A stretch of 60,439 nucleotides of DNA from Cellulosilyticum sp. (lineage in GTDB: Bacteria; Bacillota; Clostridia; Lachnospirales; Cellulosilyticaceae), in NCBI GenBank assembly GCA_015058045.1, contig SVDC01000023.1:1-60439 (forward strand). The letters run 5' to 3'. Positions 24,300-31,214 of this stretch are shown here, piece by piece (position 1 is the first letter of the stretch; the number at the start of each line of letters is the position of its first letter). The position numbers and the translations under genes were made by a program. The notes beneath the pieces were generated by a model. That model saw nothing but the letters and a program-made list of their open reading frames with translations. It was not told where the DNA came from and ran no database searches.

Positions 24300-24669
24300 T
24301 TCCACTTGTCTACTTTATAAGTCAGTTTTCTAGTTCAATTAGCAACATCTCTTGCTCTGTTAATGTATTTAATACATTTTCTACTTTCTTAATCTGCCTT
24401 TCCTTCTTTAAAATGTTACTTTCAATAGCCTATACTCTTTTCTCTAGGTTCTTCTCTCTATCCAGTATTTCATTTTCTATCACACTACTAAATGCATGGG
24501 TTGGGCTTCCTGCTTTCTCGTTATCACTAGCACCTTTAATGCCTACAATCTCCCTTGCTTCTTCTAGATCCAGCTTTAGATTATCTATCTCTACCTTTAG
24601 CTTCGGATAATTATATAAAATGCCTTCTACTATGCTGTAATTATTATCTTTCATTCGCTGTCCCTCCAT
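24300..24669 (-). pseudogene. Phage late regulator (ArpU/DUF1492-like), broken
   Basis: From ATG 24669 the frame reads YSIVEGILYNYPKLKVEIDN, REIVGIKGASDNEKAGSPTH and AFSSVIENEIL to a TAG, then AIESNILKKERQIKKVENVL and TLTEQEMLLIELEN. The helical start, S-x-P-T-H, and L-T-x-x-E-x-x-L-x-E pattern match sigma-like phage regulators of the ArpU/DUF1492 group. The DNA-binding C-terminus is missing. Confidence 0.65.
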
Positions 24670-24673
24670 GATG

Positions 24674-25003
24674 TTAAAATGTTTGCAAGATTGGCTTGTA
24701 CACCTTATTCCTATTAGTTGCCAGTTTGTTTGTCTTAGTAACTATACCTGCCAATACATATTTTAAATCTTCTATTTCCCTAATCTCATCTATCTTCTCA
24801 ATCACCCTAAGCTTATCTCTAATTTGCCACACATAAACTGTCACATTTAATGGATATTTTCTTGTTTTACTCATATTTATTTCTATATCATATCCATTGC
24901 CCAAGTCACGATATATGCACCACGAATCATCAATAAGTATTAGGGTATATTGATTGCCTAACGTTGCTGCAACTTCTTTAATTAATCCTGTAAGTTTTTG
25001 CAT
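24674..25003 (-). CDS. Small phage protein of unknown function
   Basis: The 109-residue protein contains LILIDDSWCIYRDLGNGYDI and VTVYVWQIRDKLRVIEKIDE, a beta-rich pattern without known motifs. Its ATG overlaps the preceding stop as TAATG. The genes from 25159 down to 24300 are tightly packed like a phage early operon. Confidence 0.55.
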   Translation of the reverse strand: MQKLTGLIKEVAATLGNQYTLILIDDSWCIYRDLGNGYDIEINMSKTRKYPLNVTVYVWQIRDKLRVIEKIDEIREIEDLKYVLAGIVTKTNKLATNRNKVYKPILQTF

Positions 25004-25077
25004 TAGCTCGCACCATACGCATTATCTATTACTTTTACTATGCGCTCCTCAAATAGTTTTCTTGGATAGGCTTTCAT
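25003..25077 (-). CDS. 24-codon overlapping phage microgene
   Basis: ATG at 25077, within the preceding gene, starts MKAYPRKLFEERIVKVIDNA and ends YGAS with TAA overlapping the next ATG. Linked overlaps on both sides suggest translation, but evidence is only positional. Confidence 0.35.
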   Translation of the reverse strand: MKAYPRKLFEERIVKVIDNAYGAS

Positions 25078-25159
25078 ACTGTTCTATTTGCCAATTTAAC
25101 AAAGTCTTTTCGGCTGTTAGCTCTGCATGTTCTGATAGTATTTTAAAAATGTAGCTCAT
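25049..25159 (-). CDS. 36-residue phage microgene
   Basis: AAGAGAG lies just before ATG 25159; the product MSYIFKILSEHAELTAEKTL continues LNWQIEQYESLSKKTI. It is amphipathic and resembles small phage helper proteins beside early regulators. No family assigned. Confidence 0.45.
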   Translation of the reverse strand: MSYIFKILSEHAELTAEKTLLNWQIEQYESLSKKTI

Positions 25160-25164
25160 CTCTC

Positions 25165-25365
25165 TTATCTCCCTTCCTTAAATAAGTATTGAAGCTCTAA
25201 GTCAGGAAAATAACTTTTTTGAATACGTTGTGCTTCCTCAAATGTAAATTGACTCTTACAACTAATCTTTAATGATATGGTTGCAGGTCTTACACCTAAT
25301 AGATTTGCTAAGTCAATGCACATAACGCCTCTTCTTGCCATTTCAGCTTTTAAATTCCATAACAT
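25165..25365 (-). CDS. Small Cro/CI-type HTH regulator
   Basis: The 66 residues are one helix-turn-helix (DLANLLGVRPATISLKISCK) with the XRE/Cro layout. AGGAG precedes the ATG. It probably controls the prophage early region and may bind the repeats at 25444-25503 just upstream. Confidence 0.75.
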   Translation of the reverse strand: MLWNLKAEMARRGVMCIDLANLLGVRPATISLKISCKSQFTFEEAQRIQKSYFPDLELQYLFKEGR

Positions 25366-25443
25366 TTTTCATATCTCCTTTTATTTTATTTGCTGTGCTT
25401 TCGCTACAAGACATATGATAGAACTTAAATTTGACTTAGAATT

Positions 25444-25503
25444 AATGCCTTTTCAATGATTTTTTAATGTCAAAATGATGTCTTTTTAATGTGTTTTTAA
25501 TGC
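25444..25503. promoter_or_regulatory. AATG-iteron cluster, candidate prophage operator
   Basis: TTTTTAATG occurs at 25461, 25483 and 25494, with related AATG units at 25444 and 25455. The spacing (about 11 and 22 bases) is close to one or two helical turns. It lies between the HTH regulator and the integrase, where lysogeny control regions usually sit. The rest of 25366-25587 has no gene. Confidence 0.45.
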
Positions 25504-25539
25504 CTTTATGAAGTGTTTATGTATAAAGTATTAAGGTAG

Positions 25540-25577
25540 AAAAATGGCAAAAAAAATAGATCTAGTAATACGACTAG
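25540..25577 (-). terminator. Rho-independent terminator after the integrase
   Basis: On the minus strand TCTAG/CTAGA arms are followed by CTATTTTTTTT, about ten bases after the integrase stop. Confidence 0.7.
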
Positions 25578-25587
25578 ACCTGCTATA

Positions 25588-26505
25588 TTATTTAATATTC
25601 ATTAATGGACTGGTTTTTACCGCCATTTTTAATACATCTTCATCTTGAATAGATTGTAGATACCTTTTGGTAATAGATATATCTTCATGACCTAACAATC
25701 TACTTACTGAGTATACATCTAAGCCATTTCGTAGTTGAGCTTGAGCATAATAATGCCTGCAAGTATGCGGTGAGCATCTGATATCTTTTCTGACATTAGC
25801 AAGCGTTCCAGATTTCTTGACCACATTTTCAACAGTTTCAATTGTAAGCTGTTTTCCTTTTTGAGAAAAAAAATAGTATTCATCCTGATATCGTTCTTTA
25901 GTATACAGTTTTCTCTTCTGCTCATACTTTAACATTATTTTAGCTAACATTGGTGATATTGGTACAAAACGTTCTTTATATCCTTTGCCATAGATTAGAA
26001 TAGCATTCTTCTTTATATCTACGCATTTGATATTGCATAGTTCTGAGTTTCTTATTCCAGTATCACAAAGCATAGCAACAATACATTTATTCCTCGCTTC
26101 CAAGTATGTGTTATACGAAAAAGCATTGATCATCTTAGATACTTCTTTATCAGTAAATGATTTAATTATTACTTTATCTTGCTTTTGCCATCTAACCATT
26201 TTAGCAAAATTTTCTCTAATGTAACCTTCTTCCTTTAAATAACAAAAGAACATGCTAAGGTTTCTTAAGATAGAATTGATATAAGTTGCTTTTAAGCCTA
26301 AAGATTGTTTGTATTTAATATATGCCTTAATGTGCACATGAGATAATTTATCTAATGTTTCAATTTTAAATTCACTTTCTAAATATCTTAGGAACAAACC
26401 ATTATTATTTTTAACTGATTTTAGAGTCCTTATTGAATAATTTTTTAGTTGTATTTCAAGCAAGTATTCTTCCAATAAATGTTGCAATAGTAATCCTTTA
26501 GACAT
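25588..26505 (-). CDS. Prophage tyrosine recombinase (integrase)
   Basis: The 305-residue protein has an N-terminal SAM-like domain (LEEYLLEIQLKNYSIRTLKS) and a catalytic domain with the full set: Arg in CDTGIRNSEL, Lys in GKGYKERF, H-x-x-R in SPHTCRHYYA, His in LLGHEDI and Tyr in TKRYLQ. XerC/phage type. It lies beside yebC, so that end is one boundary of the prophage block; the attachment core was not identified. GGAGG sits seven bases before the ATG, inside a strong hairpin. Confidence 0.9.
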   Translation of the reverse strand: MSKGLLLQHLLEEYLLEIQLKNYSIRTLKSVKNNNGLFLRYLESEFKIETLDKLSHVHIKAYIKYKQSLGLKATYINSILRNLSMFFCYLKEEGYIRENFAKMVRWQKQDKVIIKSFTDKEVSKMINAFSYNTYLEARNKCIVAMLCDTGIRNSELCNIKCVDIKKNAILIYGKGYKERFVPISPMLAKIMLKYEQKRKLYTKERYQDEYYFFSQKGKQLTIETVENVVKKSGTLANVRKDIRCSPHTCRHYYAQAQLRNGLDVYSVSRLLGHEDISITKRYLQSIQDEDVLKMAVKTSPLMNIK

Positions 26506-26509
26506 AAAA

Positions 26510-26562
26510 AAACCTCCAGTTATGATATATTCTGTATGTCAATACACCATAATTGAAGGTTT
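26510..26562 (-). promoter_or_regulatory. 15-nt inverted repeat covering the integrase ribosome binding site
   Basis: Arms AAACCTTCAATTATG and CATAACTGGAGGTTT (minus strand) pair at 13 positions plus one G-U. The right arm contains the GGAGG of the integrase, and TTTTTTT follows. It could be the yebC terminator, an RBS-hiding structure, or both. Confidence 0.6.
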
Positions 26563-26629
26563 GAAGTTTACCATAACTGGTAACGTTTTTAATTATATAA
26601 AACCCACCAATCCCTTGACTATCAAAGGT

Positions 26630-27361
26630 TTACTCTTCGTCCCAGTTGTGGTAAATATTTTGAACATCATCGTCATCCTCAAGAAGATCCATCATTTTAT
26701 TCATTGCTTTGATATCTGTTTCTGAAGTTAATGTTGTCCATGTTTGAGGTACCATTGTAACCTCTGCTTCTGCCATTTCAATGCCAGCTGCTTCTAGGGC
26801 TGCATGTACTTCAGCGAAAGCATCTGGTGAAGTGTAGATTGTATAACCTTCTTCTTCGGCTTCGAAATCATCAGCACCAGCTTCAATAGCCATCATCATA
26901 AGTTCATCTTCTTCCATATCTACAGCATCTTTTTCGATGATAATTTGACCTTTTTGATCGAACATGAATGATACGCAACCTGTTGTACCCATGTTACCGT
27001 TTCCTTTTGTGAAGGCAGCACGTACGTTTGCAGCAGTACGGTTTTTGTTATCTGTAAGCGTTTCAACGATTACTGCTACACCGCTTGGTCCATATCCTTC
27101 ATAAGTAATGTATTCATAGTGAACACTATCTCCATCACCAGCTGCACGTTTAATACTACGTGTAATGGTATCATTTGGCATATTATTTGATTTTGCTTTT
27201 GCAATAACATCAGCAAGTTTTCTATTTAATGTCGGGTCTGCCCCGCCAGCTTTTACTGCAACGGCAATTTCACGACCAATTTTAGTAAAAATTTTTCCTT
27301 TTGCAGCATCATTTTTAGCTTTTTTATGTTTAATATTTGCAAACTTTGAATGTCCAGACAT
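26630..27361 (-). CDS. yebC: YebC/PmpR-family protein
   Basis: The 243-residue protein begins [20 protein letters not shown] and has [20 protein letters not shown], the [19 protein letters not shown] signature and a DUF28 C-terminal domain. Full length for the family. Members act as transcription regulators or, as shown more recently, as translation factors that relieve ribosome stalling at prolines. AAGGAGG precedes the ATG at 27361; an upstream in-frame start lacks one. Confidence 0.9.
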   Translation of the reverse strand: MSGHSKFANIKHKKAKNDAAKGKIFTKIGREIAVAVKAGGADPTLNRKLADVIAKAKSNNMPNDTITRSIKRAAGDGDSVHYEYITYEGYGPSGVAVIVETLTDNKNRTAANVRAAFTKGNGNMGTTGCVSFMFDQKGQIIIEKDAVDMEEDELMMMAIEAGADDFEAEEEGYTIYTSPDAFAEVHAALEAAGIEMAEAEVTMVPQTWTTLTSETDIKAMNKMMDLLEDDDDVQNIYHNWDEE

Positions 27362-27457
27362 TTTCTGTTCCTCCTTATTGGCTTTTCTTTCAAGCAAAGC
27401 ACATTGTCTATATTTTACCATATTATCTGCCTAATTAGCAATATATCTTTCAGCATG

Positions 27458-28096
27458 CTATAGGCTTACTGGCACCTCTATAAAATCATCTTCTCCTGGT
27501 ATAATGTTAACACCTGCATTCGTTTGTTCTTGCATCCAAGTCATAAAACTTTCTCCCTCAGAAATAAGTACCTCTACAATGAAGGTGACATCTTCTAAAT
27601 AAATGCTCTCACGAATGACGTATTTTCTTTCACCAAGAAGGTATTGAACTTTACCTACTAATGTATAAGGCATCTGTAAGTGATACAGTTTAACACGTCT
27701 TTTTTCTACAATACCCGCTGCTAGTAGCCCTTCTTTAGCGGCTTTTCCATAAGCACGCACTAGGCCACCTGTTCCAAGTAAGGTACCACCAAAATAACGT
27801 GTGACACAAATGAGTGTATCTTTAATCTCTTCACCTTTTAATACATCAAGAATGGGTTTACCTGCAGTTCCTTGAGGTTCTCCATCATCACTAGATTTTT
27901 GGAATTCATTTTTTTCACCTATTTGATAAGCATAGCAGTTATGGGTTGCATCATAGTATTTTTTTCTAAGCTGAACCATATAAGCTTCTGCTTCTTCTGG
28001 ACTTTTTACTTTATGCACGGTTGCAATAAACTTCGATTTCTTTTCTACAACCAGTGCCTCCCCACTATCATGGATTGTTCTATACTGTTCAAGCAT
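27458..28096 (-). CDS. YigZ/IMPACT-family protein
   Basis: The 212-residue protein has SKFIATVHKVKSPEEAE, the conserved THNCYAYQIG and SDDGEPQGTAGKPILDVLKG, and CVTRYFGGTLLGTGGLVRAY, the IMPACT N-terminal domain, followed by DUF1949. Function in bacteria is not settled; it may bind RNA or ribosomes. The ATG at 28096 follows TAGGTG; a start 21 bases upstream is possible. Confidence 0.9.
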   Translation of the reverse strand: MLEQYRTIHDSGEALVVEKKSKFIATVHKVKSPEEAEAYMVQLRKKYYDATHNCYAYQIGEKNEFQKSSDDGEPQGTAGKPILDVLKGEEIKDTLICVTRYFGGTLLGTGGLVRAYGKAAKEGLLAAGIVEKRRVKLYHLQMPYTLVGKVQYLLGERKYVIRESIYLEDVTFIVEVLISEGESFMTWMQEQTNAGVNIIPGEDDFIEVPVSL

Positions 28097-28150
28097 GTAA
28101 TCACCTAACCTTTTCATGATAGTTTTATCCTAACATAGCTCCCTATTATT

Positions 28151-28195
28151 AGGCAAACAAAAACCACTTCAAGATGAAGTGGTTTTTGTTTGCCT
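28151..28195. terminator. Strong bidirectional hairpin terminator
   Basis: A 20-base perfect inverted repeat (AGGCAAACAAAAACCACTTC and its complement) with a five-base loop overlaps the stop of the 28194-28439 gene and separates it from the YigZ-family gene. Confidence 0.85.
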
Positions 28196-28439
28196 AGAGT
28201 ATATAATTATCTATAAGTTCACTTACATGAATGGATGAAGCACCATGTTGACAAAGTAATTCTATGAAAGCTTGAGTATGACTGGGATCTTCTGAAAACC
28301 ATTCTATTGTACTAATTAAATACGGATTACTTCCTTCTAGCAATTCAACACCATAGTATGAGTCTTTCTGAATCATATAATATTGTCTTTCGCCATCCTG
28401 TCCAGTATATTTTCCGATATATTTCTTTTTGATTTCCAT
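28194..28439 (-). CDS. Small conserved protein, DUF6514-like
   Basis: The 81 residues include KYTGQDGERQYYMIQKDSYY, GVELLEGSNPYLIS and HGASSIHVSELIDNYI. The pattern is close to the DUF6514 family of Clostridia; function unknown. GGAGG lies upstream of ATG 28439. Confidence 0.6.
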   Translation of the reverse strand: MEIKKKYIGKYTGQDGERQYYMIQKDSYYGVELLEGSNPYLISTIEWFSEDPSHTQAFIELLCQHGASSIHVSELIDNYIL

Positions 28440-28455
28440 AGCCTTCCTCCAGAAC

Positions 28456-28504
28456 GTATTATTTTTCTCTTTTTATGAATGTATTATTTTTCTCTTTTTA
28501 TGAA
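28456..28504. repeat. 24-bp perfect tandem duplication
   Basis: GTATTATTTTTCTCTTTTTA-TGAA occurs twice with one base between copies, just upstream of the 28194-28439 gene. The rest of 28505-28650 shows no gene. Confidence 0.9.
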
Positions 28505-28652
28505 CTCATTATACATTATATTCTGTCTATTTACTTCAAAAAAATATCGGGCTAATTTGAGAGAAAACGCCTTATTTCACTAGTTAAATTACAGTATCTG
28601 GAAAAGGTATAAGGATTATCTTCTTATTTACTCTAAAGAGATAAAAAAATAG

Positions 28653-28689
28653 CAAAATCTGCGATAAAAAATAATTATCGCAGATTTTG
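28653..28689 (-). terminator. Terminator after hflX
   Basis: A perfect 15-bp stem (CAAAATCTGCGATAA) with a seven-base loop, 20 bases after the hflX stop. Confidence 0.8.
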
Positions 28690-28709
28690 AAAGCACTTAC
28701 TTATTGTTT

Positions 28710-29966
28710 TTATGACAAAATCCATGGTTCAATTTTATAAATTTTATCTTGAGGCATAAATCCTTTAATATGTGTACCTGTATTTGTATATTCCTCTTCT
28801 AAACGTTCACCATATTCATGGCAATATCGCACAATATGACCTTCTGAATAAGGTATTTCAATTTCAAAAGGTTTCATTGAAGCATAGAGAATTTGTTCAA
28901 CCGTCTCAAGAAGTTGCTCACATCCCATACCTGTTTTTGCAGAAATGGATACTTCATAATCTGCTTTTTCATCCTTTGGATAAATACCATCAAACTGATC
29001 TATTTTATTGTATACAGAAATAATTGGAACACCTATTATTTGTAAGCGCTCTAATGTTTCATATACAATTTGTTGATGCGTTAAAATATGTGGTGAACTA
29101 ATGTCCATTACATGTAAAATAATGTCTGCATATTTAGCCTCTTCAAGTGTTGAGTAAAAGGCTTTAATCAAGTGGTGAGGCAACTTACGAATAAATCCAA
29201 CTGTATCTGTTAAAAGAATTTCTGAGCCACTTGGAAGTTGTGTTGCCCTTGTTGTTGGGTCAAGCGTTGCAAAAAGTTGATTTTGGACATATACATCGCT
29301 ACCACTTAATTTATTTAATAGTGTGGACTTTCCTGCATTAGTATAACCGACAATAGCAACAACTGGTGTACTGTTTTTCTGACGACGGTCACGAATCAGT
29401 TGACGATGTTTTTCAACTTCTGCAAGTTCTTTTTCCAATATTTCCATTCGTGTACGTAGATGTCTTTTATCAAGTTCTAACTTTTTCTCTCCTGGGCCAC
29501 GACTACCAATACCACCAGCTTGCCTTGAAAGCATAGTACCAAAACCAATTAATCTGGAAGATTGATATTTAAGCTGTGCCATTTCTACTTGTAGTTTACC
29601 CTCTTTGGAACGAGCTCTAGAAGCAAAAATATCTAAAATTATCATGGTACGGTCCATTACTTTAACTTGCAATGCTTCTGCTAAATTGCGCATTTGGATA
29701 GGCGAAAGCTCATCATCAAATACTACACCTGTTGCTTCGTGCATAGTAATCAGTTCTCTGATTTCTTCTACTTTACCTGTTCCAATATAATAGCCTGGGT
29801 TAATGCGATCTACACGTTGAAGCATCTCCATGATGACTTCCCCACCAGCTGTTTTAACCAGTTCCTTAAGCTCTTCTAAACTTTCCCATGCTTCTTTTTC
29901 TTCAAATTGCTTTTTTTGAGCTGCAACTAATATAAATCTTTCAATTACTTCTTTATGTTCAATCAT
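28710..29966 (-). CDS. hflX: GTPase HflX
   Basis: The 418-residue protein has the HflX N-terminal domain (RINPGYYIGTGKVEEI, DDELSPIQMRNL), the glycine-rich ARSKEGKLQVEMAQLKYQSS, and a GTPase domain with G1 GYTNAGKST, G3 DTVGFIRKLP and G4 NKID. Full length. HflX splits stalled or heat-damaged ribosomes in a GTP-dependent way (known for the family). It lies 31 bases after the PfkB-like gene and may share its transcript. Confidence 0.95.
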   Translation of the reverse strand: MIEHKEVIERFILVAAQKKQFEEKEAWESLEELKELVKTAGGEVIMEMLQRVDRINPGYYIGTGKVEEIRELITMHEATGVVFDDELSPIQMRNLAEALQVKVMDRTMIILDIFASRARSKEGKLQVEMAQLKYQSSRLIGFGTMLSRQAGGIGSRGPGEKKLELDKRHLRTRMEILEKELAEVEKHRQLIRDRRQKNSTPVVAIVGYTNAGKSTLLNKLSGSDVYVQNQLFATLDPTTRATQLPSGSEILLTDTVGFIRKLPHHLIKAFYSTLEEAKYADIILHVMDISSPHILTHQQIVYETLERLQIIGVPIISVYNKIDQFDGIYPKDEKADYEVSISAKTGMGCEQLLETVEQILYASMKPFEIEIPYSEGHIVRYCHEYGERLEEEYTNTGTHIKGFMPQDKIYKIEPWILS

Positions 29967-29997
29967 ATAAATCCTTTCCTTTATAAAGCTACTACAA

Positions 29998-30945
29998 CTA
30001 GAGCTCTATTTTAATTATCTTTGTTTTCTTATAGTGATGTTCTACATCCTTTCGACTACAAATCCGACGTGAAACATTATCATCTGCAGATAATGCTGCG
30101 GCTAAACACCATTTACCAATCTTTTCTTGCTCATATTTGCGACTAATACCAGTAGCTAGCGCACCTAAAAAAGCCCCACTAGCAGCTGTATTATTTAAAT
30201 TTATTAAATCAAGACTAGATTGTACATGACAATAGATATTTTTAGATAGTACTAACGCCCCACGATTCTTTAAATAAACGCATATAAAATGTAGTCCATT
30301 ACCTAAATAGCTTATAAGTGACTTTATAAGTTCAGTCAAATCTATTGTTTCAAATGATAATGCTTTTAGCTGTTCTTCTGTTAAGAAAAGTGCATAAGGT
30401 TTTTCAACCATTAGAGAGTCCCAAACTTCTTTTTGTCCTGTAGAAACAATGGTTTTCACATTATGCTTTTTAGCAATCTTAATCCATTCACTAAAAATGT
30501 CAGAATTTTGTTTTACTGGAATCTTACCAGATAAAACCAAGGTAGAAACTTTTTTAATATGACTATTTAACTTATAAGTTATCCTCGTTAACTCAGAATC
30601 TAAAGTAAAGGGCTCCTCACTACGTAAGGTGTAGTTTTTATCTTGATTGGTCAACATGATTTTTACCTGATGAGGTGTTTCATAGTCTGTCCATACAACA
30701 TCGGATTTGATTTTAGACTTATCCAAATAATGTTTAATACTTTTTCCTGCAAAACCACCAAAACTACTAATTAGAATAGGTTCTTCTTGTAGCACTTTCA
30801 TCATCTGAGCACTATAAATACCTTTTGACAGAATACTAAGCGATACATTTTTAGAAGTAAGTAATTTTTGGGGTTCGAACTCTTCCACACTATATATGTA
30901 TTCAATGGATGGAAAAGGCGTTAGGGTAATAATCACTTTAGTCAC
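29998..30945 (-). CDS. PfkB-like protein without the catalytic aspartate
   Basis: The 315-residue protein keeps the ribokinase/1-phosphofructokinase order: ITLTPFPSIEYIY start, SSFGGFAGKSIKHYL, VKTIVSTGQKEVWDSL, and a C-terminal NNTAASGAFLGALATG. The last stretch aligns with the anion-hole motif G-A-G-D, but the catalytic Asp position is Gly (AASG). The N-terminal G-G-x-x-x-N motif is also lost (SKGIYSAQMM). It is probably a non-catalytic sugar-binding relative. Its operon-like place before hflX is unusual. Confidence 0.75.
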   Translation of the reverse strand: MTKVIITLTPFPSIEYIYSVEEFEPQKLLTSKNVSLSILSKGIYSAQMMKVLQEEPILISSFGGFAGKSIKHYLDKSKIKSDVVWTDYETPHQVKIMLTNQDKNYTLRSEEPFTLDSELTRITYKLNSHIKKVSTLVLSGKIPVKQNSDIFSEWIKIAKKHNVKTIVSTGQKEVWDSLMVEKPYALFLTEEQLKALSFETIDLTELIKSLISYLGNGLHFICVYLKNRGALVLSKNIYCHVQSSLDLINLNNTAASGAFLGALATGISRKYEQEKIGKWCLAAALSADDNVSRRICSRKDVEHHYKKTKIIKIEL

Positions 30946-31161
30946 CGACCTTTATTTTCTTTTACTTATATAGTTATAGCATATTCATAAGGATATTATC
31001 CACTAAAATAAAAAAACTATCTTAGAGGATATAATCATGAAAATTATGGCAATAATATGACTATGCTTTTAGGATTTTCGTCTTACTTACAAAATCTTAA
31101 TCTAAATGTTATATATTTGAAGGATAATCTGTTATATAATAAATGAGTATTTGGGATTATT

Positions 31162-31190
31162 TTGCTTATATCCTCGATATTTGCTATAAT
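31162..31190 (+). promoter_or_regulatory. Probable sigma-A promoter of the PBP1A gene
   Basis: TTGCTT, a 17-base spacer and TATAAT lie 25 bases before the start codon, just ahead of the GGAGGAGGAAG ribosome binding site. The 30946-31161 stretch upstream has no gene. Confidence 0.6.
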
Positions 31191-31214
31191 ACATCCTTGA
31201 GGAGGAGGAAGAAA

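Noticed and set aside
31117-31140. TTGAAG and TATAAT as PBP1A promoter
   Set aside because: The spacer is only 12 bases; the TTGCTT-17-TATAAT pair nearer the gene is better.
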